Part shown: positions 53,996 through 64,000 of the stretch, piece by piece
Layout of the letters: each line of letters opens with the position of its first letter
How positions within the stretch are numbered: the first letter of the stretch is position 1
Source of the DNA: Nothopassalora personata
Taxonomy: Eukaryota > Ascomycota > Dothideomycetes > Mycosphaerellales > Mycosphaerellaceae
DNA: 64,000 nt
Assembly: GCA_033816765.1 (NCBI GenBank)
Contig: CM066288.1
Location: 744,001-808,000 of the forward strand
Direction: 5' to 3'
Notes under the pieces: generated by a model
Databases searched by the model: none
Seen by the model: only the letters and a program-made list of their open reading frames with translations
What the model was told of the DNA's origin: nothing
Made by a program: the position numbers and the translations under genes

Positions 53996-54381
53996 CTAGG
54001 CCTGCGCCTTCTTGTCCTTCTTCCAGAACATGAGCTTCCTGAGCAGGCTGCCTGAAGTTCCTGTTTTCTGGTCGGTCTTCGCTGCCGGCTTCGTGATCTT
54101 GTTGACTTCAGTCTTGGTCTCCAGCTGGGCGGGTTCGTTGGAGGTCACGCCAGCTGCCGGGCCCATGCGTTAGCATTATCCAACGAAGCTCCCCTACAGT
54201 GAGCATACCTGCTGGCTGAGCAGCCACTTCGCCTATAGATGGCTGAGCGATGGATGCATCTACGGCACCTGGTGGGTCTGGTAATCATTAGCATAACTGA
54301 AGTCATCCGACTATCTATAAGCATAACTACTCTCGTACCTCCCCGTGCAACGGCATTCTCGCTAGCTTTGATATCGGCCAT
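53996..54381 (-). CDS. Small basic-tailed unknown protein, three exons
   Basis: Exons 54381-54339, 54277-54209 and 54153-53996 (minus) give 89 residues. Introns of 61 and 55 bases have GTACGA/GTATGC donors, CTAATG and GCTAACG branch points and CAG acceptors; splicing turns three unrelated short frames into one. The start MADIKASENAVARG is acidic-neutral. The middle is Ala/Pro/Gly-rich, and the end is basic with a conserved-looking motif LLRKLMFWKKDKKAQA that could bind membranes or nucleic acids. No signal peptide is present. The family is not recognised; three consistent introns argue for a real gene. Confidence 0.65.
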
Positions 54382-55009
54382 GTTGGTGGTGGACAAGGAG
54401 CGTTCGCTTTTTGTGACAGAAGGGGGATGCAGTGTCGAATGTGATGTGTAATTTTGTTTTTGAAAAGAGGCGTAAACACGCTTACCGTCCGCACCATATT
54501 CTTGTCATAGCCAGGATGCTGTAAGGTGTGGCCATGTGATGGACATTCATTGGATGGGCTTATGTTGGCTGCGCGTTGCCGTGGTGGTCACCAGGGCGCC
54601 GATCGCTTGCGCATCTTCCTGTGCGATGGCACGATACGTCCTTGACGGCGGTCTGACAGATGTCTACAACGAAGGATGTGGTCAACGTTCATGAGATTTG
54701 TGATAGAACGAGCACGGGTGATTGTTGCGAGGGAAGGCGAAAAGGTTCCGGATAGAACTAACTAGCCGTGTCGGTCCCTTATGCACCCGCCAAGTCCCGG
54801 CGACCGAGCTCAGATTTTGATTACTCGGTCTCGCCGTCAAACGACGATATTAGCTGCTATCCTTTCGTGCTACACACTTTTCTCTTCCTCACCGCACTAT
54901 CCTGAAGGCCGGGAAGAGTGATAGACGAAGTCACCGACTCCACCGGAGCCGACGGCTTGGACATCCGGATCTTCATGTTCCTCCGAAAAAACACTCATAT
55001 CACAACTAC
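54382..55009. other. Divergent promoter region
   Basis: About 630 bases between the small basic protein gene and PABA synthase. No other feature is recognised. Confidence 0.4.
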
Positions 55010-57268
55010 ATGCAGCGCCGCAAGATATTGTTCATTGACGCCTACGACTCCTTCTCGAACTCGATTATAGCTTTGCTACGGGCAGAACTTCCTGTGGCTG
55101 TCGATTGCATCAAGATAGACGATGCTCGCTTCGTCCTCAACGACGAAGCGTTCCGCAGCTATCTCGATGGCTACGATGCAGTGGTCGCCGGCCCTGGACC
55201 AGGGCATCCTGGAAATGCTGGAGATATTGGGCTGATAGGCAAGCTATGGGAACTGCCACATGAACACACCTTACCTGTTCTTGGAATCTGCCTTGGCTTT
55301 CAAAGCCTCTGCCTCGCGTTCGGTGCCAAGGTCGTCAAGCTACTTGAACCGAGACACGGCATCATGGCCATTGTTGAGCACTGTGGCGAGGACATTTTCT
55401 CGGGCACGGGCAAGATTGTCGCTACTCAGTATCATTCTTTGCACGTCCAGCTCGAGACAGGGCATGGCAACGGCCGAGAATCGCCCGAGCATGATGATGG
55501 TGAGCTAGAAGATCGCGCATGGAAGCCATCTCGACGGTGCCCGGATCTTCAACCGCTGGCTTGGAACCTACTGAACGTAAACAACGGGCCTATCTTGATG
55601 GCAGTACGGCACTGTGACAAACCTTTCTGGGGCGTGCAGTACCACCCTGAGTCGATCTGCACCAATCAAGAAGGGCAAAAACTTGTTGCTAATTGGTGGA
55701 GCGAAGTGTACCAATGGCGGAAACGAAATCGTCCTCCCGAGCTCCCGATGATGGATGATAGTGCAGAAACCAATACTGTTCTGAAGGAGACGGCCAGCGT
55801 TCGTGCAGACAGTACGCCCGGGCGAAAGATCACCTGCCGTACCGTGACGGGGGACTTACCAGATGTCGCTGTCATTTTCGAATCGCTGAAGGACACTGGC
55901 GTAAATGGATCTCCGTTGCTACTCGAATCAGGCGTACGCAATGGGCAACCTGTCAACCCTAGGACTGGCCATGCCAGCATAATCGGCCTGCCGGGGAAGA
56001 GCCCAATCAAAATTCGCTATTCCACGAGCCGTGGCATTCTGGAGTCCATTGAAAACGACAAGGTCGTGTCAAGCAAGAAATCCACAATTGATCAAGTCTT
56101 CTCTTTTATTGACGAATATATGCGGCGACAGCATGTGCTTGATGGGCCGGCACAGTCAACGTTCTGGGGTGGTCTGATCGGCTACATTTCGTATGAAGCT
56201 GCCCTTGAGATCATTGATGTGAAGCCATCCGCTGTCCCAGCGTCCCGTCCAGACCTGTTATTCGTCTTCGTGGAGAGGAGTATCGTCATCGACCACACCG
56301 CCGGTGTCGCCTACGTCCAGTCAATCCGTCCAGATGATGTCGAGTGGATTCAGGAGACACGGTCGCAATTACAAAGCTTGAGCGCAAAGCCTTCCTTTCC
56401 CAAGCACCTATCTGCGGGCCTGGTATCCGCTAGCCTAGCCACTGGACCTGTTCAGGAGATATACTGCGACCAAGTCAGAGACTGTCAGGCGCAGCTGAGA
56501 GCCGGCGAATCCTACGAGCTGTGCCTTACCGACCAATCGACCCTTCAAACTACCGCAGACTCGTGGTCCTTATATTGCAAGCTCCGCCTCAAGAACCCAG
56601 CCCCCTTCAGCTCCTATCTTCGCATGTCATCACCAGATGCCGAAGGCCTCGCCATCGCCAGCACCAGTCCAGAACGCTTCTTATCTTGGTCTCGCAAAGG
56701 AGAATGCCAGTTCCGGCCGATCAAGGGAACCGTCAAGAAAGGCGCAGAAATGACAAGGAAGAAAGCAGACGAAATTCTGGGTTCAGCAAAGGAGAGAGCA
56801 GAGAATCTTATGATCGTTGACCTCATCCGGCACGATCTGTCTGGTGTTATTGGCGACAACCAAGTCCGCGTGCCGAAGCTGATGTCCGTTGAGGAGTATG
56901 AAACCGTGTACCAGCTCGTGTCTGTCATCGAAGGTGACCTCGGGACGAATGCTTCGGGCGCTTCTGTTCTTGCAGCTTCTTTACCGCCGGGCTCGATGAC
57001 TGGAGCACCGAAGAAGAGGTCTTGCGAACTTCTGCAGAAGATCGAACGTGGTCAGCCACGGAGTCTTTACAGTGGTGTCATTGGGTACTTCGATGTTGGC
57101 GGTGGCGGCGACTTTTCGGTGGTGATTAGGACTGCTTTCAAGTGGGATGCCGATGCCGACTGGCGTGTAGGTGCTGGTGGTGCGATCACGGCGCTCAGTG
57201 AGCCTGAAGCGGAATGGAAGGAAATGCTTACGAAGCGGGACAGCGTGTTGAAGTCGTTGGCTGGATAG
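55010..57268 (+). CDS. ABZ1: Bifunctional para-aminobenzoate (aminodeoxychorismate) synthase
   Basis: A single exon of 752 residues. It makes 4-amino-4-deoxychorismate from chorismate and glutamine for folate. The N-terminal glutamine amidotransferase has the nucleophile in GICLGFQ (Cys94) and the His-Glu pair in YHPES (His212, Glu214). A linker leads to the PabB-like chorismate-binding domain with SPERFLSW and PIKGTVKKG (Lys572, the aminodeoxychorismate-synthase lysine rather than anthranilate synthase). The domain also has DLIRHDLSGV, PPGSMTGAPKKRSCELL and the C-terminal YSGVIGYFD...GAGGAITALSEPE. The fused architecture and length match fungal Abz1. Confidence 0.93.
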   Translation: MQRRKILFIDAYDSFSNSIIALLRAELPVAVDCIKIDDARFVLNDEAFRSYLDGYDAVVAGPGPGHPGNAGDIGLIGKLWELPHEHTLPVLGICLGFQSLCLAFGAKVVKLLEPRHGIMAIVEHCGEDIFSGTGKIVATQYHSLHVQLETGHGNGRESPEHDDGELEDRAWKPSRRCPDLQPLAWNLLNVNNGPILMAVRHCDKPFWGVQYHPESICTNQEGQKLVANWWSEVYQWRKRNRPPELPMMDDSAETNTVLKETASVRADSTPGRKITCRTVTGDLPDVAVIFESLKDTGVNGSPLLLESGVRNGQPVNPRTGHASIIGLPGKSPIKIRYSTSRGILESIENDKVVSSKKSTIDQVFSFIDEYMRRQHVLDGPAQSTFWGGLIGYISYEAALEIIDVKPSAVPASRPDLLFVFVERSIVIDHTAGVAYVQSIRPDDVEWIQETRSQLQSLSAKPSFPKHLSAGLVSASLATGPVQEIYCDQVRDCQAQLRAGESYELCLTDQSTLQTTADSWSLYCKLRLKNPAPFSSYLRMSSPDAEGLAIASTSPERFLSWSRKGECQFRPIKGTVKKGAEMTRKKADEILGSAKERAENLMIVDLIRHDLSGVIGDNQVRVPKLMSVEEYETVYQLVSVIEGDLGTNASGASVLAASLPPGSMTGAPKKRSCELLQKIERGQPRSLYSGVIGYFDVGGGGDFSVVIRTAFKWDADADWRVGAGGAITALSEPEAEWKEMLTKRDSVLKSLAG

Positions 57269-58269
57269 ATGGGATTTCATAAAGACATTCAACTGTGCAC
57301 TTCTTCTCCCCGTAGTCGTGTTACCTTCCCCACTCTCTGATCAGTCTGCTTGCCTCGAGCTGGAAGCTGGAAGACGCAGCCTGATTGCTGTCGACCCGTG
57401 TTGATGTGAAGTGAAGCTACAGATTGGAAATCACCTGACGGCTGCAATTCACTCGGCATTTGAGAGCAGATGTATCTGAAGTCACATGTTGTACGTGGTC
57501 TCCAATGCAAACCCGAAGAATATACTGCTTGCCCACTCTATAATCCTTTACTCTTCCGCTGCCAATGAAAAGCCGCCCTGCTCGAACGTTGTCGAATCGA
57601 GGTGCTCGCCAAACTTGGGTCTGGAGCCACTTTCGACCAAATGGCTCCGTGAGGCCTTCGGACTGGACTAGGGAGGACTAGGGGGATCGGCAACGACTAG
57701 TCAGGGCATGATCTGGTACGGCGTCGAGCCTCATCTGTGGGATGTGAAGAAGAGCACGAATGTTATGGACCAAAGGAAAGTACAAGAGTTCTGCGATCTT
57801 CTCCTTGTTCGCGAAGTCGAGCGCACGGTCGAATGGAATCCTGTATCAGTCAGTCACCTGTATGAAGAGACGAGGATTCAAAGGCTTACCAGACCACCCA
57901 AATCGCTCATTTAGAGAAAGTAAAAGTCTTAACAAGGTCTCCGCGGGGCTGATGTGGAACGGCGACTTCATCCTCTCGCGATGTGATTATGCTGCGGACT
58001 GTAAAGGCGACGAGGCAGGAGGTGAGCTCGAGCTGACGATGCTCCTGGTTCGGTAGCGCTCTCGTAGTGTGCCGCGCCCAGCAGTCTTTGTCGCAACCAC
58101 CGGGTGCAGCAGCAATCTGTCAAAAACGTCGAATTGAGACTGCGGTCCGCTGAATATCACCTGCTGTTGTCACATGCTCCTTCACCTACGTCCTTCCCAG
58201 TGTACTCCGGCTTCAGCCTTCTGGGCTCGCCGGTGATGGAAGTAGTCGCTCTTTATTGAGTCAGATCAT
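57269..58269. other. Gene-poor interval with a short coding relic
   Basis: About 1 kb. Apart from the minus relic at 57678-57839 there is no recognisable gene. Confidence 0.4.
57678..57839 (-). pseudogene. Short protein-like relic, possibly from a fungal transcription factor
   Basis: On the minus strand about 54 codons read IPFDRALDFANKEKIAELLY and VHNIRALLHIP before a TAG. The amphipathic pattern resembles the middle homology region of Zn2Cys6-factor-like proteins. There is no start and the sequence breaks off on the 5' side at a stop-rich stretch. Confidence 0.3.
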
Positions 58270-58657
58270 TCATAGCGTGTGTTTGAGAGCTGGCACATCC
58301 AGGCCGTGCAGCTTGCACAACAATAGAGGTAGTAGATTCTCGTCATTTTGAGCCTGGTAGAGTTAGTATAGGCAGACATGGCGCCGCTTAGGAAGACTTA
58401 CTCTTGCGTGGTAGTAATCCGATAGCGCCTCACGCGTGTAGGTCGTGATTTCTGATATCCGTAGACACCACTGAATGTCATTTTCTTCGCCCGTGTCCGC
58501 CAGCGCCGCCCGCCGGCCAGCTAGATCAGATCCAAGTTAGCCATAAAGGTACTTTCATATACCATTTGAATTTGTTTGCTCTCCGAAAGTGACACTGGGC
58601 AGGATAGTGTACTCAAACCAGACGAGGATCACTTACCGGATTCGCCGACGCCACTAT
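58270..58657 (-). CDS. Unknown small multi-exon protein, 5' end unresolved
   Basis: Two introns are well supported: 58354-58401 (GTAAGT, ATACTAAC branch, CCAG) and 58521-58636 (GTAAGT, GGCTAAC, CTAG). The exons are 58353-58270, 58520-58402 and one ending at 58637. Joined, they read SGVGES, then GRRAALADTGEENDIQWCLR, ISEITTYTREALSDYYHA and LLPLLLCKLHGLDVPALKHT, then stop. The frame upstream of SGVGES stays open to about 58678 without an ATG, so another 5' exon is expected; coordinates given start near the last plausible acceptor. Helical, amphipathic, no signal peptide. I do not recognise the family. Confidence 0.55.
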
Positions 58658-59199
58658 GGCTCTGCAGCCAAATGGATTATATAACATATTCCTAAAACTT
58701 GCAGGAAACAGCAGCCCCGGTTATTGCTGTCATTTTGTTTTTCATGATGTCGGAGTCGTTGTGTCCTTTTGCTGCATGATGGAGATTGCGATACCCCACG
58801 CACACACTCAGTCCACTGAGTGCTGAGCCTGCCCTGTTTCTTTGCCGATCATGACACTGGCCTGTGGGTTTACCTTGTACCTCCGCAATCGATGGTCGCG
58901 GTCTCGATGAGTCCGTCGCCGGTGCGGTATCGTCCTCGTTCGCTACGCCGAGAGCTGCCTCGATGCGGAGGTCCAGCTTCGAAGTTGATGCCGACAGAAT
59001 AGTCTTTCATGAGCCCTCCATGCCGGTGGCGCGCTGAAACGGTCTGGAGGTGCAGGACCGGCGACGGCGACGGCCCACATCGAAAGATTCCGTGGGCTGA
59101 CCGTGGAGCTGTGACGGATATGATGGTATGGCCACGTTGGTCTCACCGACAGTGTTCACACGGGCCATTACTGGCTGATGGTATCTGCCGCATGAGATC
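58658..59199. other. Gene-poor interval
   Basis: About 540 bases. Around 58870-59020 (minus) an open stretch contains KDYSVGINFEAGPPHRGS, which is protein-like but unattached to a gene. Confidence 0.35.
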
Positions 59200-59590
59200 A
59201 GTGTATGCTCAGTCGCGTAGTCGGGGTGCACTTACCCTTGTAATGGTGTCCGCCATTGGCTCTTCTATTTCTACCGAAGCAGAATTCGGCAAGCGTTGGA
59301 TTGTGCACCTGCTGGTGTGTGTCCACCGGCGTGTGCTGTACGACAGGTTGAGGATGCGCAGTTCTGGTAGGAGTACAAGCTCATTGAAGACATCGTCTTC
59401 GAGCCGGTTGTTAGCCAGGAAGAGATGTCGGAGTGTTGTAGAGAACGTGGCTGCGAGTCTACCAGACAGCGTCGTGTCCTTCCGCGATCCTCCAATGGGG
59501 TAATAGTGCCCACAATACCTGCTGGCTGCCGTTCTGTTGCCCAAAGGCGGCGGTGATGTCCTTCGACCAGACCGCCCAAGATTTGATGCT
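59200..59590 (-). pseudogene. Leucine-rich-repeat protein relic
   Basis: On the minus strand the frame ending near 59209 contains two linked LRR-like units: LRHLFLANNRLEDDVFNELV and LLPELRILNLSYS. The wording resembles the LRR region of fungal adenylate cyclase. The repeat run stops after two units, and no start, further repeats or catalytic domain are found in frame. Read as a fragment; identity with adenylate cyclase is only suggested. Confidence 0.4.
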
Positions 59591-60379
59591 CATGATCCTG
59601 CTTCGTGCCAGCTCTGGCAGAAGTCGTTCGCGTGCTGCACCGTATCTACTGAAGAAAGATTAGATTGGTGCTTGCAGTGTGTGCTGTGCTATCGATGGTG
59701 CTGAGGATGCCGCACGCGTAAGGATGTGTAAGGCAGAACACTCACCTGACCGCCACCTAGGTCAGTTTCACCTTCATGGCCTGTTTGATGGCCAAGGAGT
59801 GGTAGTTGTCGATGCGATGGCTGGTCGATGGTCGAAGGGTGGTTGTTGTTGTTTGCTTGACGCGGATAGCATGTGCGTCAGGGAAGAAGGCTCACGGACT
59901 TTGCACCTACACGGCTCCTCGCCCGGCCTGGGCTCTCATCTCTCCCTCCTCCGTCCGCCTAAAACGAAAGCGCCACCGCAGATTCACCTCGTTCGTGGTG
60001 ATCGTCCAAACTGACAAGAAGAAGCAGCCGTAGGCTTGGTGGCTCCAAAAGCCAAAGGATTAGCAAAAAAAAGAAGCAGTCCGAAGACATATTGAACATG
60101 AATGTTCTGATAACACTGTTTGTTCTGGACACGATTTCGAATTAGTCAACAGGCTTAATGAATGTTCGATTCCAGATCCAGTGTGACGTTCAGCAGCGAC
60201 GTCGGCGAGCGGACAGCAAGAGCAGGCATGAGCATCAGGCCTAACTATTGCTATGTAATATCTACTTGTGCAATTCATTAAGCACGGGGTCGAAATGCGG
60301 TACTAGACCAAGTTCCCCAACCTTCCCAAACACAGTAACGTACTACTGTGATTGGTGCCAGGCAGAAGATTTAGTCAAA
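59591..60379. other. Gene-poor interval
   Basis: About 790 bases with no recognisable gene, RNA or repeat. Confidence 0.4.
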
Positions 60380-61020
60380 TTATATAGCTTGTGATACTCC
60401 TTGCTTTCCCTCACAACATGACACAGCACCACCACGACGCTGTAATATTTTTTGGATATCATGAGGAGGATAATTTGAGGTCTCAGATGCCGCTCCATTT
60501 GTTGCATTTGTTGTAGGGAGTCGTTATTGTGGTGTTCTTGCTGTGTAGGGCTGGTTGTGCAGCAACGCACTCCCGCGGCTTCAGCTTGATGGCTTTGCTC
60601 CACCATGCCACAACAGCAAACAAAACCCTACAATATTGTTTTGACATCTGGATCAGGTGAATATGGGGCCGTGGAAGAAGCTCCAAGTTGTTGCGACTGT
60701 GTAGGAGGTCTGTAGCGTGCTGTAGTCGCGAGGATATGCTGATCGTGTAGCAAAACATCTCCGCGGCTTCGGCTTCATGCTTTTTCTCCACCACGATGCA
60801 ACACGCGGTCTTGACGGTACAACACCCATTGAAGAGCTTGAAAAGGACAAGATGAGGCCTTAGAAGAGGCTCCGACGATCTGCAATCGTGTAGGGGATAG
60901 TTGTGGTGCTGTAGATGCGATGATATGGCTGCGAGGAGGGCTTTGCGGATACAGCTTGAATGCGACGGCACACTCCTCGCCCTGCGACAACACCTTACGC
61001 CAATGGTATTTTACCATGAC
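60380..61020 (-). repeat. Diverged ~190-base tandem repeat, array 1
   Basis: Four imperfect units share an anchor near GCGGCTTCAGCTT: about 60386, 60575, 60763 and 60945, with spacings of about 182-190 bases. Each anchor is followed by a CTCCACCA-CAAC-like segment. On the minus strand the units keep similar translations (LLRPHLVLF, LPRPHIHLI, HLRPQIILL followed by SK/FN and a hydrophobic run). The units differ at many positions. Confidence 0.55.
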
Positions 61021-61689
61021 CACCAGTCGAAAAGCATCCGACAGGGTCGCAGATACTAGTCCATGTGATGCGCGCAATTCAAGAGCTCGTATACGTGATC
61101 TGGCCCACATTATGCGTCTCGCGGGCAAGATATGCAGCATGCTGGCGAAGCCTTCTCGGCTGGTGGGCTTGCAAGCCACTGCGATTTCTCGCTCCGTCAC
61201 GATATGCTGCAGAGGCCGCACAGCGTCGTCGCTTCAAGTGGGTAGGTATGAAGTGCCATTGTAGATAACCCCCCCCCTAGTTTGTGCATGGCTCAAGTGT
61301 TCGTCGTTGTGCCCTAAATGCGAGGACACTTTGCTATGGAAGATACTCTGACGGGGCTGTCTTCGGCGATGATACTCAAATCAGCCGACGATTCCTCCAC
61401 GATCGAGGACCACGTCGCAAAGACTGTTGGACAATATCATGCCGCCTCGAAAATCATGAGAGGCGGTCACATATAGTCCCATACGCTCGTCTCTTGTGCA
61501 CAGGCTTTGATTGTTTCATGAGCATGTTGTATAGCTGTAGATGCAAAGTCCAGCTTTGCGGCTTATATGTACGCGAGAATCGCATATTGCGCAGCTTCCC
61601 CCATGCCCTGCCGTAACACGATGCAGAGGCACCGTAAAAATGTCACGACAAGCCATGAATCACCGCATAGGATCACACGATGGCCTAAA

Positions 61690-62290
61690 TATCCTTTCGA
61701 ATAGGCAGGAACCTCGTGCTGTGGACATATCGCGGCCGATAGCTTTCGTGCAGCCGGCAGCTCTGCAGCTCGCATGTGCGCTGGCTGTAAGGCAGTGGTT
61801 GCTGCACAATGCCAGAACAAGCCACAAAGACACGGTAAAGACACCACAATCGTTTGAGAAGGAGTGCAATACCCTCTGCTTGAAGCCTCATGTCGTTTCG
61901 AACAGGTCAAAGTATGCACTTGTGTTGATATCGTGCCAGATAGCGATTCCACCAACGTCCACGTCGGCAGCTGCGAAAGCCGCAACGATTTTCGTCCACC
62001 CTGTCATTGCGCACCACCATAACGCCACAAAAATACCATGGTCGATTGACAAGCATGGCAGTACATCATAGATGACCCTCCAATGTCATTCGAACAGGTC
62101 AGAGGCTGTGGTTGTGGCTGTAGAATGGTTGACAGCTTTTTGCTCAAAGTTTACCTCCGTCGGCTTCGCGAGCTTGAATGTCTTCGCTTGACCCTTCAAC
62201 GCTGTCTGAACATCGCGTCAAGCAGGAATATACCACCTCCGCGCTCCACACCTCCATCAGCGACATAGGCCGGACAACAACATAGAACCT
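61690..62290 (+). repeat. Diverged ~190-base tandem repeat, array 2
   Basis: Three imperfect units share TTTCGAACAGGTCA-like anchors at about 61695, 61894 and 62087 (spacings of about 193-199 bases). Parts of these units, for example GTTGCTGCACAA...ACACCACAAT, match the reverse complement of array 1 by eye, suggesting the same family in inverted orientation. Confidence 0.45.
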
Positions 62291-64000
62291 TCTTCAATCG
62301 CACCAGCAGCAAGCATGCCGACAGCAGCAAGCGCAACAACAGCAAGCGCAGCCATGCCACAAAGACTGGCGGCAGCCATTGTCCCAGCGCGCGAGACCTC
62401 GCAGCAAGTACAGCGCCACCAGTCCGAGGCTAGCGAGACTGCGCCAGCCCTCTCGAGCATCCTCCGCAGCCCTAACGACAACCGTGTACTGCTGCCAACG
62501 AAGTTCCGTTATGATTATGTGATGCGATACGTCGGCGATGAGGAAGAGCAGTAGGCCGGGAGGAGCACAGCGTAAGGCACACCATGTCGAGAAGCGTTTT
62601 GGCAGCATAGGACGCGTAGAGCGACGCTGATACTGGTATAGGAGCAACAAGCACAAGATATTGAGGCGCCGTGCCGGGCAGGTTAGATATGCAGCCAGCA
62701 GAAGGGATGAAGCGCTGAGCATAGCAACACGAAGCCGGAAGAACAACTCCGCTACTGTCCTCTCGACTATTTCATCTCTGCAGCTATTGGGTGCATGCTG
62801 AAAATCAGCACCACAGCGTAAAGGCAAAGGCGCGAGTGCAAAGGCGACAGGCATACCGCAGCGGCGGCATCATTGTGGTCCGCTGAGCCTTCGGACTCGG
62901 TTTGTTGTCCCACTCGCCCAATACGCTGACAGAGCAGGTCCAGTGCGCAGCCATACCGGCGGATTACCGTCATGCCATGGTCTTGTTGAGACGCCCATGA
63001 TGCTGGTATGGCACCTCGGCGAAGACGTCCACCATGGTAGGCAGATTTGTTCCGCATCATACCCTCGCTCCTCTCCGTAGCCAGATGGCAAGCATCGACA
63101 GACCGCTCCAGCCCGTCAATAGGTAGTATTCTCCGGTGGGTCCTTGTATACTCTCCATATTGTATGGCCGAGCATTGGAAATATTTTGCAGATGGCTCAT
63201 GGTGCTGCTCTGCAACAGGGAGTATGTCGCTTACTAACGACCTTTGTGCGCTTCATCTTCTGGCCTGGTTCTGAGCAACGGTCTTACAATATAGCTCTTC
63301 GCCGGTCCATGGAGCAAGAGGAAGTATGCAGTCGCGTACGGAGACGAGGTGTCCAAATTTCTGTCTGAAGCGCCCACTTCGATTCTGGATGGGAGGCCAT
63401 GGACAAGAAACGCTTTCTGGCTCCTCAGTGTCCTCTCAGCTGCTTTGGAGGCCGCCAAGCTGCGCAGGAACCAGGGTTATCGTGTCGCTCTATCGCTGCG
63501 CTTTTACTTCGACTAGGTCGACGGAGTCGGATACCGACTTTCCGCTACAGCTTGTATTGCCTCCTCACTGGTGACATTGAGTATTCTAGCCGGGAACGAT
63601 TGGTATCAGCTCACCGTCCCCAAGCTACTTTCTGCTTCAGGCCGAGGCGGGACCTGACCTTAAGTTGCGTCTGAACTCTCTTGACCTCTGACTTCGGCAG
63701 TGAAGCAAGTTCGCTCGACAAGGCAGAATTTGGGCTCCAAGGATGAGACTGGATCTGATCATTTGGGGTGCACTCTAGCTCTCTTGATAGCGCCTGGATG
63801 GAAGCGAAGCCGGCCGTGTGCAGACTCTCAGAGCAGCCCATGGCACCGAAGGCATGGTTTGCTGCCATCATATATCTGGTCTCTCGGATATGCACCCAAG
63901 CTCTCTTGACGACCCAAGATCAAGCAGAAGCGGGCCGTCTCGATGCTATGCAAAAACATCCTTCGATAAGCTCTTGCGTCATGCCCTGGTCCCAACCGGA
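62291..64000. other. Gene-poor right end
   Basis: About 1.7 kb. A short Gln/Ala-type imperfect repeat (AGCAGCAAGCGCA) lies at about 62308-62355. A plus frame at 62315-62554 ends in a protein-like KFRYDYVMRYVGDEEEQ, but no gene can be built from it. The remaining frames are short and unrecognised. Confidence 0.4.

Noticed and set aside
62294..62854. A 186-residue minus-strand frame ending in a Cys-rich run
   Set aside because: The Cys run is the antisense of an AGC/GCA-type imperfect repeat, and there is no family resemblance.
1..64000. CRISPR arrays, bacterial operons, prophage or plasmid origins
   Set aside because: Introns with fungal branch points, nuclear-type tRNA and eukaryotic gene content exclude a prokaryotic origin; no short direct-repeat array was seen.

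Overview
The window is nuclear DNA of a filamentous ascomycete. The genes are mostly short or single-exon, on both strands, with introns of about 48-116 bases that carry GT..AG ends and CTAAC/CTGAC-type branch points. Recognisable fungal single-copy genes include ALO1, PET100, SPO7, YHM2, mitochondrial citrate synthase, SEB1/NRD1, LSM7, FIS1, SPC24 and a fused PABA synthase. Gene content and style suggest a dothideomycete, perhaps Mycosphaerellaceae; that placement is inference, not something the sequence proves.

Bases 1-30,000 are a housekeeping-rich block. In order: a partial membrane protein (minus), ALO1 (plus), a secreted GH17 glucanase (minus), PET100 (minus), an acid sphingomyelinase-like phosphodiesterase (plus), an intron-containing tRNA-Gly(GCC) (minus), a HbpS/UPF0303-type protein (minus), a lipoxygenase relic (minus), SPO7 (minus) divergent from a CLD1/ABHD-type hydrolase (plus), a small cysteine-rich secreted peptide precursor (plus) beside a broken SDR gene, YHM2 and citrate synthase (both minus), SEB1 (plus), a P450 (plus) and LSM7 (minus).

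Bases 30,000-44,500 hold a protein with an internal Zn2Cys6 motif, a 2.5-kb intergenic region leading into a BrlA-type C2H2 regulator, a GNAT relic, the divergent FIS1/SPC24 pair, a tannase relic, two adjacent BTB/POZ genes (the first with a frameshift) and an amino-acid permease.

Bases 44,500-64,000 are gene-poor and rich in decayed genes: an unknown ORF with three stops explicable by C-to-T change, a YWTD-propeller relic, Zn2Cys6-factor relics and an LRR relic. Intact genes there are a methyltransferase, a second six-cysteine secreted protein, a 399-residue unknown, an 89-residue basic protein, PABA synthase and a small unknown three-exon gene. Positions about 60,380-62,290 carry a diverged repeat of about 190 bases that seems to occur in two opposite orientations.

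The strongest candidate for something new is the gene at 17480-17893. It encodes a signal peptide, a propeptide, a Lys-Arg processing site lying exactly on an intron boundary, and a 27-residue peptide with six cysteines encoded by its own exon. Splice sites, homologies and repeats were all read by eye; no alignment or search was run.
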